From Nitrospina sp. (GTDB lineage Bacteria; Nitrospinota; Nitrospinia; Nitrospinales; VA-1), in contig JABIAY010000049.1 of the NCBI GenBank assembly GCA_018653085.1, forward strand, positions 182,335 to 246,334: 64,000 bases of DNA, given 5' to 3'. The position numbers were made by a program, and so were the translations under genes. Positions 13,332-21,526 of the stretch are shown here, one piece after another; position 1 is the first letter of the stretch, and each line of letters starts with the position of its first letter. The notes under the pieces are model-generated. The model was not told where the DNA came from, searched no databases, and saw only the letters and a program-made list of their open reading frames with translations.

Positions 13332-15139
13332 TGAGAAAATCACCCGCAGAGGTTTTAAATAGTATTTTTGGTTTTGATTCTTTTTTGGGTTCGCAAAATG
13401 AAATCATCGACCATGTGATTGCTGGGGGCGATGCTCTGGTGTTAATGCCAACAGGTGGTGGTAAATCGCTCTGTTATCAGATTCCCGCATTATGTCGGGA
13501 TGGGGTGGGGCTAGTGATCTCTCCGCTGATAGCTTTAATGCGTGATCAGGTGGAATCACTCAACCAGTTAGGTGTTCGAGCATCCGTCCTGAATTCAACA
13601 CTCACGTATAGGGAAACTAAGGCAACGGAGCAGAAATTATTAGAGGGTTCCCTGGATTTGGTATATGTGTCTCCTGAAAAACTACTTACGCAAGAATTCC
13701 TCGATCATCTAAGAAAATGTGAATTGAGCTTGATTGCAATTGATGAGGCGCATTGTGTTTCTCAGTGGGGCCATGATTTTCGCCCGGAATATCTAAAATT
13801 AGACATATTAAAAAAGCTGTTTCCCAATACCCCCAGGCTGGCATTAACAGCAACTGCTGATTCCCCCACTCGCCGTGACATTAGAGAGCGTTTAGAACTA
13901 AAAGAGTTGTTTGTTTCCAGTTTTGACCGCCCGAATATTAAATACACAATTGTTTCCAAGGATGACTCAAAAAATAAACTGCTAAAATTTATTGAAGAGT
14001 ACCACTCAGGGGACTCGGGGATAGTCTATTGCATGTCCCGAAACAAGGTTGAAACAATAACCAAGTGGCTAGTTGAAGAAGGGTTTAACGCAGTGCCTTA
14101 TCATGCGGGAATGGATAAAAAACATCGGGAAACAAATCAGGATAAATTTTCGAAAGAAGAAGGCGTTATTGTGGTTGCCACCATTGCTTTTGGTATGGGG
14201 ATCGACAAGCCGGATGTCCGTTTTGTGGCTCACCTGGACCTGCCAAAAAGTTTAGAGTCCTATTACCAGGAAACGGGGCGTGCCGGGCGAGATGGTCTTA
14301 AATCAAATGCATGGTTGGCTTATGGACTTGAAGACTTATCAAAGATTGTTGGTTTTATTGTGTCATCAAACGCCTCAGAGGATCAGAAGAGAATAGAGCG
14401 GCAAAAACTGGATGCTCTACTTGGTTTTTGCGAAACAATGCAGTGTAGACGTCAAGTTCTGCTTGGATATTTTGGCGAAAGTTTAAAGAGCCCTTGCGGT
14501 AACTGTGATACTTGCTTGGAGCCTGTAAAGTCTTTCGACGCAACTGTGGCAACTCAGAAAGCTCTCTCTTGTGTTTATAAAACAGGGGAACGATTTGGAG
14601 CGGCGTATATAATTGATGTCTTGTTGGGAAGCAGTTCTGCCCGGATTGTTCAATTCGGTCATGACAAAATATCAACTTATGGGATTGGGAAAGAATATTC
14701 CAAAAATCAGTGGCGATCCATTTTTCGTCAATTAGTAGCAAAAAAACTATTGGTTGTTGATATGGAGGGTCACGGTGGTTATAGCTTGGGAGAAACTTCC
14801 AAGGGAGTTTTGCGTGGAGAGGAGAAAGTACTACTGAGGGAAGAGCAGTTTAGTAAAGCAGTGGGCCGGTCGCGTGGGAAAAGCCGTGAACGAACAAAAG
14901 TTGCGCTTGATAATGCGGAAGATGAGGCTCTTTTTCAGGAGTTGCGTGCCCATCGCCGAGAGCTGGCTGGCGAGCAAAAAGTTCCCCCATTCATTATTTT
15001 CCATGACACCACATTATTAGAAATGGTGCAAAAAAGACCCACATCTATTGCAGAGTTTGGCAGGTTGTCCGGTGTTGGAAAAGCCAAGTTGGAGCGTTAT
15101 GCGGCTGATTTTTTGAAGGTGATTTCCAGTGAGGGTTAA
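13328..15139 (+). CDS. recQ: ATP-dependent DNA helicase RecQ
   Basis: Superfamily 2 3'-5' DNA helicase involved in recombination and fork repair, 603 residues. Motif I TGGGKSLCYQ lies near residue 42, the DEAH box IDEAHCVSQWGHDFRPEY near 138, and motif VI QETGRAGRDG near 315. Zinc-binding cysteines CRRQ...CGNCDTC are near 376-398, then a winged helix, and an HRDC domain occupies the last 75 residues. Two adjacent ATG codons are available at 13328 and 13331. It is placed between two permease genes that normally adjoin. By hand count one 60-base line of recQ (13921-13980) is 19/60 G+C against 33/60 for an oppB line (12901-12960), suggesting separate origin. Confidence 0.96.
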   Translation: MMRKSPAEVLNSIFGFDSFLGSQNEIIDHVIAGGDALVLMPTGGGKSLCYQIPALCRDGVGLVISPLIALMRDQVESLNQLGVRASVLNSTLTYRETKATEQKLLEGSLDLVYVSPEKLLTQEFLDHLRKCELSLIAIDEAHCVSQWGHDFRPEYLKLDILKKLFPNTPRLALTATADSPTRRDIRERLELKELFVSSFDRPNIKYTIVSKDDSKNKLLKFIEEYHSGDSGIVYCMSRNKVETITKWLVEEGFNAVPYHAGMDKKHRETNQDKFSKEEGVIVVATIAFGMGIDKPDVRFVAHLDLPKSLESYYQETGRAGRDGLKSNAWLAYGLEDLSKIVGFIVSSNASEDQKRIERQKLDALLGFCETMQCRRQVLLGYFGESLKSPCGNCDTCLEPVKSFDATVATQKALSCVYKTGERFGAAYIIDVLLGSSSARIVQFGHDKISTYGIGKEYSKNQWRSIFRQLVAKKLLVVDMEGHGGYSLGETSKGVLRGEEKVLLREEQFSKAVGRSRGKSRERTKVALDNAEDEALFQELRAHRRELAGEQKVPPFIIFHDTTLLEMVQKRPTSIAEFGRLSGVGKAKLERYAADFLKVISSEG

Positions 15140-15234
15140 AAAAGTCTGGATACCATCGTCATTCGCGATGATGTTGTGAACTTAACTCGAAGGTGTCTTA
15201 CAAACGTTGTACATATAAATGGTGGCTATCCCAC

Positions 15235-16056
15235 ATGAACCAATTTTCTCTTGCTTCTAAATTGAGTGCCGGTTTTCTCCTGCTCGTTTCAGGGGTAGCG
15301 GTGTTGGCCCCATGGGTGGCTCCGTATTCTTATGAAACACAGGACACGCTGCGGACTTTGGCTTCTCCCAGCCTGGAGCACTGGATGGGCACCGACCGTC
15401 TGGGTCGCGACCTTCTTTCGCGCATGATTTATGGTGCCCGGGTGTCATTGTTTATCGGTGTGTTCACGACCTTGTTTGCCTTGTTGATCGGAACGGTCTA
15501 TGGAGCTATTTCGGCTTATGTCGGCGGCAGGACTGATAACCTGATGATGCGGGGGGTAGATGTGGTTTTTGCGCTACCCGATCTGTTGATGATCATTCTC
15601 ATCACTGTGCTGATGGGGAGGGGGCTGACGGGGGTTTTTATTGCCTTGACGCTGGTGAGCTGGGTTACGGTTGCCAGACTGGTGCGTGGAGAAGTTCTGC
15701 GGATAAAAGAGTTTCCATACGTGCAGGCGGCCCGTGCTCTGGGTGCGAGTCCCACAAGGATTCTACTACGGGAAATTTTTCCAAATATCCTGAGTATCCT
15801 GGTCGTGACTATGAGCTTTCGTGTACCCGTAGCGATTTTAGCCGAATCGACACTGAGTTTTATTGGCTTGGGCATCTCTCCTCCGTTTAGCAGTTGGGGG
15901 AGTCTGGCCAATGACGGCTGGACGGCGATCAAGTTTTACCCTCATCTTATTTTGTTTCCCTCTTTGGCAATATTTCTAACCATCCTGTCGTTCAATTTTT
16001 TGGGGGATGGTTTGCGCGAGACGCTCGATCCTCGAGCCTCAAAGAGCCCGACTTAA
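15235..16056 (+). CDS. Dipeptide/oligopeptide-type ABC transporter permease (DppC/OppC family)
   Basis: Second permease subunit of the peptide/nickel-type importer, about 273 residues from the ATG at 15235. The N-terminal segment HWMGTDRLGRDLLSRMIYGAR and the EAA loop ARALGASPTRILLREIFPN are diagnostic of the DppC/OppC family, and the C-terminus NFLGDGLRETLDPR is intact. The frame is open further up to a GTG at 15193, but residues before MNQFSLASK are not family-like, so I prefer 15235. About 95 bp of non-coding DNA separates it from recQ. It probably pairs with the permease at 12414. Confidence 0.92.
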   Translation: MNQFSLASKLSAGFLLLVSGVAVLAPWVAPYSYETQDTLRTLASPSLEHWMGTDRLGRDLLSRMIYGARVSLFIGVFTTLFALLIGTVYGAISAYVGGRTDNLMMRGVDVVFALPDLLMIILITVLMGRGLTGVFIALTLVSWVTVARLVRGEVLRIKEFPYVQAARALGASPTRILLREIFPNILSILVVTMSFRVPVAILAESTLSFIGLGISPPFSSWGSLANDGWTAIKFYPHLILFPSLAIFLTILSFNFLGDGLRETLDPRASKSPT

Positions 16057-16130
16057 GAGCTCATACTGCGACCGAGAAACAGGATAACTCATTGAATATT
16101 AAAAGGATGCCGGGCACACTAAATATCACG

Positions 16131-16159
16131 TTGACAAGCCCAAAAAACCGTTATAGAGT
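16131..16159 (+). promoter_or_regulatory. Possible sigma70-type promoter for the 16220 gene pair
   Basis: A perfect TTGACA at 16131-16136 is followed by TATAGA at 16152-16157 (15 bp spacer) or TAGAGT at 16154-16159 (17 bp). It lies 60 bp upstream of the first gene of the 16220-17247 pair. It is assigned by motif only. Confidence 0.35.
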
Positions 16160-16219
16160 GGCCCCTTTTTATGGTCAACAGGCTAATTTTCCGTCATATT
16201 TTGTGTTAAAATCCTAGGT

Positions 16220-16501
16220 ATGAGCCAGATCCAAGAAGATTTGATTTGTGAAATCATACGGTTATCCCAGACGAACCTGTTGGATAAAAAATGTGCCAAT
16301 ATGAGTTGCGAGACTCAGGAACAGGTTGCTGTAGATTGGATCCGTAAAAATGCCGCCAACTATAGAGTGGATTTTCACTCCAGGTTGGACAGTTATTCCG
16401 CATCCAAGCTGGGTGAGATTTTGAAAGCCCTCACTGGGACGGGAAAAGACTTGAATGATATTTTAGAAGAGATGGAATCCTCTTCGATTTCCAAAGGTTA
16501 A
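16220..16501 (+). CDS. Hypothetical 93-residue protein
   Basis: I do not recognise this protein. It is 93 residues, soluble, with two cysteines close together (KKCANMSCETQ, residues 20-27), a segment VAVDWIRKNAANYR likely to be helical, and an acidic serine-rich tail. It is immediately followed (2 bp) by the DUF1566-type gene, so the two are probably co-transcribed from a promoter near 16131. The reading frame has ordinary codon use and no overlap with other candidates. Function unknown. Confidence 0.65.
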   Translation: MSQIQEDLICEIIRLSQTNLLDKKCANMSCETQEQVAVDWIRKNAANYRVDFHSRLDSYSASKLGEILKALTGTGKDLNDILEEMESSSISKG

Positions 16502-16503
16502 AG

Positions 16504-17247
16504 ATGGCAGAAGCTTCTGAAGAACAGGCATTATCGCCAGCTGAAAAGGCCAAGCTCGCGGCGGCTAAAAAAGCTGCGGCGGCTAAGAAGGCTGGTCCTG
16601 TAGGAGACCCCCTTGTTGATAACGAGGATGGGACGATCACGGATCCGAATAGCGGTTATATGTGGAAGAAGAGCGATGCCTGGTTGGATATGAAAAAATT
16701 CTATACCTGGGCCGACCATCGGGAGTATGTGGACTGGGTCAATAAAAATAAAGAAAAGTTTGGGGGTTACGATAACTGGCGAATTCCCAATAAGGCAGAG
16801 GCGTTGACCCTTTTCGACAAGAGTGGTTTGAAATCCCTTGCAGATAAAAACGGGACGGATTATCCCATTGACTCAATATTTGCGCCAGGTGGTGCGTCCA
16901 ACACTTGGATCAGCGAATGTTCCGATGAAAAAATTGTCCGCATGGATTTGAAGATAGGGGTCGATACGCCTTATCCTGGCCCGGATGTCTGGTCATCCAT
17001 GCGATTGATTCGTAAAGATGGCGAGGCGGCACCTACCTCGACCGGAAAGGAACCAGCGGCAGAATCTGCAGCTGAGGGATCGACAGAGGCTCCTGCTGAA
17101 GCGAAACAAGCGGTAGCAACACCGAGCAAGCCCAAGTCGGATGTTCCAAACCCCACCCCAAAAAGAGAATTTTCCTCAGAGGAAAGAGCGGCCATGCTGA
17201 AAAGGGCTAAAGCCCATGCGGCAGAGGTGAAGGCCCGCAAGGGTTAG
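16504..17247 (+). CDS. DUF1566 (Lcl C-terminal)-domain protein with low-complexity tails
   Basis: A 247-residue protein. The central part (about residues 35-175) is a DUF1566/Lcl-type domain: DNEDGTITDPNSGYMWKK, the YDNWRIPNKAEA motif, and a closing VWSSMRLIRK. This fold often occurs in secreted or surface lectin-like proteins, but no signal peptide is visible here. The N-terminus is an alanine/lysine-rich helix (AEKAKLAAAKKAAAAKKA) and the C-terminus is alanine/proline/glutamate-rich, ending in a charged helix. It starts 2 bp after the 93-residue gene. Function is unknown. Confidence 0.75.
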   Translation: MAEASEEQALSPAEKAKLAAAKKAAAAKKAGPVGDPLVDNEDGTITDPNSGYMWKKSDAWLDMKKFYTWADHREYVDWVNKNKEKFGGYDNWRIPNKAEALTLFDKSGLKSLADKNGTDYPIDSIFAPGGASNTWISECSDEKIVRMDLKIGVDTPYPGPDVWSSMRLIRKDGEAAPTSTGKEPAAESAAEGSTEAPAEAKQAVATPSKPKSDVPNPTPKREFSSEERAAMLKRAKAHAAEVKARKG

Positions 17248-17250
17248 ACC

Positions 17251-17502
17251 TTACTTTTCACGTAGCCACTGCTTTATCACCGCGGCGACAATATCTGGAT
17301 TTCTTTTCAATAATTCTGTTGCAACTTGCTCCTTAAACCTTTTCCTCCGCACGTTCGGATCGGGTTTTGCGGGGGGTAATTTTTTCGTTTTCTGTTTGAT
17401 TTTTTTTTGAGGCCTGGGTTTTCTAGGTTGAAAAGCCACCCAGAAAATTGAGATCAGCAAAAGGACCAGGATGCCCATGAATATAGAAAATGTCATATTC
17501 AA
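17251..17502 (-). CDS. Small single-pass membrane protein
   Basis: An 83-residue protein with one N-terminal membrane segment (about residues 4-23, SIFMGILVLLLISIFWVAF), then a very basic proline/lysine-rich linker and a short C-terminal helix ending in VAAVIKQWLREK. I do not recognise a family. Its start overlaps the end of the upstream J-domain gene by 4 bp, so they are translationally coupled and probably function together, possibly as a membrane tether for the chaperone (inference). It is convergent with the DUF1566 gene, 3 bp apart. Confidence 0.65.
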   Translation of the reverse strand: MNMTFSIFMGILVLLLISIFWVAFQPRKPRPQKKIKQKTKKLPPAKPDPNVRRKRFKEQVATELLKRNPDIVAAVIKQWLREK

Positions 17503-18401
17503 TCATCCTCAATGTTGAATTTGATGATAAGGTTCCCTCGCTTTTTCCCCCAGCTTATTGCCGATCCTTCTCCTGGCACACGTAGTTCTTCGCCAACCAG
17601 AGTTGCTTCTTCCACTTGAATGGTTGTAGTGCCATCCAGGGTTTCAACTTCAAGTGGGCCGCCTTCTTCCGCCAGCTTGGAAGAGATGGTCACTTCCCGA
17701 ATGATGTCATTTTTGACCCGCTTGAATCTGGGATGGGGTTGAGTGCAGATTTTTAAATACAAGGCTCCCGGTGGGCCGCCATTTCTGCCTGCCCCGCCTT
17801 CCTTAAGGATGGACAGCGTGTATTGATCGGCTACACCCGGGGGGATTTTCACATCTAAAGTGACAGAGCGGACGACCAGTTGTTTGCCCTGGCACTGAGG
17901 GCACTCGTCACTTCCGCAGGTTCCAGTTCCTTCACATTCTTCACACTGCACGTATTTTTCATAAGTGTAGGGGATCGTTCCCCCCAATGCCACGATAGGG
18001 AGAGGAACATCGATCATGAACTGCAGGTCAAATCCGCTGGTTGGCATATCCGGATCAACGGGTTCTGGTTCCTGGGCAAAAGGTTCTTCATATCCCTGCC
18101 GGTTGCCGCCGGGTTCTCTTTCGTATCCACTGGTGTAGTCGGATTGGCTCCTGGGCCGAGGGGGAGATTTTTTCCTATAGGACCTCTCGCGATCGTACGC
18201 CTTCCTTTTTTTTGCATTGCTGAGTACATCGTAAGCTTCGGAGATGATTTTAAATTTATCTTCAGCGGTCTTGCTTCCCGAGTTGGTGTCCGGGTGGTAT
18301 TTCTTCGCCAACTCACGGTATTTTTTTTTGATATCGGCTTTATTGGTTTTCTGGGTAATACCGAGAATCTTGTAATAATTTCGAGTGGTGGGTTGGGCCA
18401 T
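17499..18401 (-). CDS. DnaJ-like co-chaperone with a reduced zinc finger
   Basis: A 300-residue J-domain protein. Residues 8-70 form the J domain with the HPD motif (KYHPDT), followed by a linker rich in R, S, P and G, then a DnaJ-type substrate-binding C-terminal region (IPPGVADQYTLSILKEGGAG). Between them only two zinc-finger type repeats remain (CEECEGTG and CPQCQGK) instead of the four CxxCxGxG of DnaJ. It is therefore not the canonical DnaJ, which is encoded at 47060. It is coupled to a small membrane protein by a 4 bp overlap. The client is unknown. Confidence 0.85.
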   Translation of the reverse strand: MAQPTTRNYYKILGITQKTNKADIKKKYRELAKKYHPDTNSGSKTAEDKFKIISEAYDVLSNAKKRKAYDRERSYRKKSPPRPRSQSDYTSGYEREPGGNRQGYEEPFAQEPEPVDPDMPTSGFDLQFMIDVPLPIVALGGTIPYTYEKYVQCEECEGTGTCGSDECPQCQGKQLVVRSVTLDVKIPPGVADQYTLSILKEGGAGRNGGPPGALYLKICTQPHPRFKRVKNDIIREVTISSKLAEEGGPLEVETLDGTTTIQVEEATLVGEELRVPGEGSAISWGKKRGNLIIKFNIEDD

Positions 18402-18500
18402 GGGGGACGGTTTCTAAACCTCAGCAATGAACGGTATATTTATGGATGCTTTATTTTATCAATTTGAGTGCACCAGTTCAATTAACTTGAATTGAAATTT

Positions 18501-18944
18501 TTATTCAATTGGCAGACTGTAATGATAAAAGGACTCATTTTTGCTATAGCCGAGCGATGCATAAAGTTTTTGCGCTAAGGTATTTGAAACCTGTGTAGCC
18601 AAATCAACTCTAAGTGCTCCAGTTTCTTCTGCGTGTTTCCTGGCGGCCTCCATAAGCTTTGTTGCGATGTTTTGGCACCTGGAATTAGAGCTTACGAATA
18701 AATCATTTAAAATCCAAATTCGCTCCATTCCCACTGAAGAAAAGCTGGGGTAAAGCTGAGCAAACCCGACAATACCCGAGTTTTCACTGGCAATAAAAAT
18801 TACAGAATCTTTGTTCTTAAAGCGAGAATTCAGAAAGGCTATTGCTCCTTTAATGTCTGTCTCCTGTTCGTAGAAGATCCTGTATTGATCAAATAGATTT
18901 GCCAGTTCCGGGATGCTATTGGAATCTGCATAAGTTACCTGCAT
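18501..18944 (-). CDS. GNAT-family N-acetyltransferase
   Basis: A 147-residue acetyltransferase of the GNAT fold. The beta4 strand and acetyl-CoA loop are visible as IWILNDLFVSSNSRCQNIATKL, where the usual R/Q-x-x-G-x-G/A pyrophosphate loop is replaced by RCQNIA, a slightly divergent form. The C-terminal part (LAQKLYASLGYSKNESFYHYSL) is typical. The acceptor could be a small amine or a protein N-terminus; sequence does not decide. It stands alone on the minus strand. Confidence 0.85.
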   Translation of the reverse strand: MQVTYADSNSIPELANLFDQYRIFYEQETDIKGAIAFLNSRFKNKDSVIFIASENSGIVGFAQLYPSFSSVGMERIWILNDLFVSSNSRCQNIATKLMEAARKHAEETGALRVDLATQVSNTLAQKLYASLGYSKNESFYHYSLPIE

Positions 18945-18997
18945 GCCAAGCCTCGAATTGGTAGTGGTTTCGGATGATAGGGCATCGCAATATATAG

Positions 18998-19708
18998 TTA
19001 TGGTACTGCTGAAACTTTCGAGCCAAACGAAAGATGATTTATAATTTTGTCACGGTCGGGGCGGCTTTTGAAAGGATAAAACTGATCCCTCAGGATTATT
19101 AAAAACAGTTCTGCATCTTTAACACCCTTCCGTTTTAAGAGGATTTTTATTTTTTCGGAGCTCTTTTTCTCCACATGGATGATATTAGAGGGGGAAAAGG
19201 TTTCTTCACGAAACACCCCCTTAAAAACCACTTTATTGTTTTCCAGTCCCAATATTCCGGCATCGATATAGACCGGGCCAAAACCTCCGCGGTCCCTTCC
19301 TCTGAAACCTTTACAGACGACAAAATAGGATTGAGCGAAAGTGCCTGTTTTAAAGGGTTTGAGTTTGAAAATAAAATGCCGATAAAGGTTGTATGTGTAA
19401 TCAAACCACCTCAGTGAAATAGCAAAGCAAAATAAAAAATTGAAGGTTAATAGATAAAAACTATCGTAAATGAAATAATAGACCCCGAATGCCAGGCCAA
19501 CGCCAAGAATAATACTGCAAACAATATTTGCCAGGGACAAGGCCATGCTCAGGGTTAGATTTTTCTTTCCTTCGGTGGGCTGGTTATTGAAAGATTCGTA
19601 TTTTTTGTATAGGCCCCAGGTGGTAAAAATCCCTAAGCTGGTGGCTAATGCCGGCAGGGGAAACACGAAGAGAAACATTATAATCAGGACTGCGGCCAGT
19701 TCGATCAT
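18998..19708 (-). CDS. Hypothetical multi-pass membrane protein
   Basis: A 236-residue protein that I do not recognise. The first 125 residues contain about four membrane segments (residues 3-30, 48-80, 85-105 and a shorter one). The remainder is a soluble, probably beta-rich domain (GPVYIDAGILGLENNKVVFKG, FSPSNIIHVEKKSSEK) reminiscent of PH-like or GRAM-like bacterial domains that sit at the membrane, but this resemblance is only by eye. It is divergent from the J-domain gene at 19756, only 47 bp apart. Confidence 0.6.
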   Translation of the reverse strand: MIELAAVLIIMFLFVFPLPALATSLGIFTTWGLYKKYESFNNQPTEGKKNLTLSMALSLANIVCSIILGVGLAFGVYYFIYDSFYLLTFNFLFCFAISLRWFDYTYNLYRHFIFKLKPFKTGTFAQSYFVVCKGFRGRDRGGFGPVYIDAGILGLENNKVVFKGVFREETFSPSNIIHVEKKSSEKIKILLKRKGVKDAELFLIILRDQFYPFKSRPDRDKIINHLSFGSKVSAVP

Positions 19709-19755
19709 ATACTGATTTTATAATATTTATGTTTTGAAGATATATAATAAAGAGT

Positions 19756-20283
19756 ATGAAATATCCTTTAGTTTTAAAATCCTATAATCTTTACCACCTG
19801 CTTGGTCTGGAAAATTATGCCAGCGGAGAGCAGATTAAAAAGCGTTACTGGCAATTGGCCAGGAAATACCACCCGGACCGGACCGAGTCGACCGAAAAGG
19901 AAAAACAGCATTTTGTTCTTTCTACCGCCGCTTATAATTTTTTACGTGATGACAAAAAACGTCATTCTTATGAGCAACTCCTGAAACGCAAACAGGAGAA
20001 AAAGATGCGTTTTGAGAGTTCTGAACTTGTTTGCCAGCGGCAGAAAACGCATAAGCGTTTCTACTCTGCCAGTATGGCAGTCGATCATGATTTCAACAGG
20101 TTCGTGGATGAATGCCGTGGGAACTTCGCAAAATTCCTGAAGCATGGCAAAAAGATAAAACCCCGGCCCAAGGTGATTACCCGAGGCAATACGGAAGGGG
20201 CTGAGTTTGACGGTTATATCGAGGAAGGCCTGAATGGTTTTCAGGATTTCATGAGATCTGTCCCGAAGATAAAAAAGTTTTAA
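19756..20283 (+). CDS. Small J-domain protein
   Basis: A 175-residue protein with an N-terminal J domain (residues about 10-75; NLYHLLGLENYASGEQIKKR, then HPD in KYHPDR). It has no zinc finger and no DnaJ C-terminal domain. The rest is a basic, helix-forming region of unknown role. It probably acts as a specialised DnaK co-chaperone. Its stop codon is 4 bp before a tandem array of three 98-bp repeats. This is the second of three J-domain proteins in the window. Confidence 0.8.
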   Translation: MKYPLVLKSYNLYHLLGLENYASGEQIKKRYWQLARKYHPDRTESTEKEKQHFVLSTAAYNFLRDDKKRHSYEQLLKRKQEKKMRFESSELVCQRQKTHKRFYSASMAVDHDFNRFVDECRGNFAKFLKHGKKIKPRPKVITRGNTEGAEFDGYIEEGLNGFQDFMRSVPKIKKF

Positions 20284-20287
20284 TTCC

Positions 20288-20574
20288 CACTCGGCGTGGG
20301 GCCGGCTGGCAATGACTTTGTCTGGCGAGCAGAAAGTTATCTCGGCTCAAGAAGTCCTTGCCCAGTTGCTTCCCCTGCTAAGGGGCACTCGGCGTGGGGC
20401 CGGCTGGCAATGACTTTATCTGGCGAGCAGAAAGTTATCTCGGCTCAAGAAGTCCTTGCCCAGTTGCTTCCCCTGCTAAGGGGCACTCGGCGTGGGGCCG
20501 GCTGGCAATGACTCTATCTGGCGAGCAGAAAGTTGTCTCGGCTCAAGAAGTCCTTGCCCAGTTGCTTCCCCTGC
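20288..20574 (+). repeat. Tandem array, three copies of a 98-bp intergenic repeat
   Basis: Three head-to-tail copies start at 20288, 20386 and 20484, an exact 98-bp period, with only a few differences between copies. The third copy breaks off after CCCCTGC at 20574. Each unit begins CACTCGGCGTGGGGCCGGC and ends with the hairpin CCCCT-GCTA-AGGGG. The start (GGGGCCGGCTGGCAA) and the TTGCCCAGTTGCTTCCCC near the end form imperfect inverted ends. The array lies between the J-domain gene and the secretin-like gene. Open frames across it look like artefacts of the repetition. Confidence 0.9.
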
Positions 20575-20632
20575 CTGATAATGTTCCAGAGGTTTCTGGA
20601 TACCACGCTTTTCCACTCCAACAAGGTCTTTT

Positions 20633-21484
20633 ATGTCTATAAGAGCCCTGAAATACAGTTTTTTGATTTTTCTCCTTGCTGTTCCGGCGGTGATGGCTCA
20701 GGAAAGGCTGGAGGTTATTCCCCTGCAAAATAGACAGGTGGAAGATGTGATTCCTATCATTCGCTCATTGTTGGGGCGTGACGGGACGGTTTCGGGAATG
20801 CGTAATCAGCTCATTGTGCGTACTACTCCCAGAAAACTTAGAGAAATAAAAATCCTTCTCGAAAAAATCGATGCGCAACTCAAAAATTTTCGAATTACGG
20901 TGAAGCAGGGGACTCGGTCGCAACTGAATAAACTGGAGCAGGAAATAGAGGCGACAGTTCCTATCGGGGAAGCGGGACGAGTTATTATAAATCCGGGAAA
21001 TAAGGATTCCGAAGGATTAATCATTGCTGGTGAAACAGGAAATGGGTCGATCCGGGGAAGATTTTTGCAAAGAAATTCCTCTTTGGATGAAATGAATACA
21101 CAGGTTGTCACGACCCTGGAAGGGAACGCGGCGGCAATTTATTTTACTCGACAGATACCGGAAACGCGGAGCTTTAAAACGGGAAACAAAGTCACTCAAC
21201 TTGAGTCTACACGCTTTAAGAATGTGCGGAGCGGGTTCATGGTATTACCTCGTATTCGAGGCGATCAGGTTACTCTCGAAATTTCTCCACAGCAATCCAG
21301 AATAATAAATGGGCAAATAGAAACAGTTGGCCTGAGTACGGTGTTAAGAGGGCAGGTCGGGGAATGGATTGAGTTGGGCGGACTAAATCAAAACCGGAAT
21401 GAACAGAGTTCGGGTATTGGCAGTAGAAATACGTCTGAGCAGGTAGAAAAAAGAAGCGTGTTTATGAAGGTGGAGGAGCAGTAA
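20633..21484 (+). CDS. Secretin-related periplasmic protein
   Basis: A 283-residue exported protein (signal peptide residues 1-22, ending VMAQE). Residues 25-85 match a secretin N-terminal (N1/NolW-like) domain: LEVIPLQNRQVEDVIPIIR and LIVRTTPRKLREIKILLEKID. The C-terminal half (GFMVLPRIRGDQVTLEISPQ, GQVGEWIELGG) resembles the beginning of the secretin barrel domain, but the full pore domain is missing, so it is shorter than type II/III secretins. It is unlikely to form a pore alone. No other secretion genes are nearby. Function is unknown; it is a stand-alone gene after the repeat array. Confidence 0.75.
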   Translation: MSIRALKYSFLIFLLAVPAVMAQERLEVIPLQNRQVEDVIPIIRSLLGRDGTVSGMRNQLIVRTTPRKLREIKILLEKIDAQLKNFRITVKQGTRSQLNKLEQEIEATVPIGEAGRVIINPGNKDSEGLIIAGETGNGSIRGRFLQRNSSLDEMNTQVVTTLEGNAAAIYFTRQIPETRSFKTGNKVTQLESTRFKNVRSGFMVLPRIRGDQVTLEISPQQSRIINGQIETVGLSTVLRGQVGEWIELGGLNQNRNEQSSGIGSRNTSEQVEKRSVFMKVEEQ

Positions 21485-21526
21485 TCCATTGCTGGACTGC
21501 AGTTTAATTTTTGCCTGCTGTGGTTG

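Noticed and set aside
20288-20574. Tandem repeat array considered as a CRISPR
   Set aside because: Units are contiguous 98-bp copies with no unique spacers, and no cas gene is nearby.
20296-20642. Two overlapping open frames across the 98-bp repeat array that encode near-identical peptides
   Set aside because: The frames arise because the repeat unit lacks stops in that phase; they have no own ribosome binding site and repeat exactly with the DNA period.
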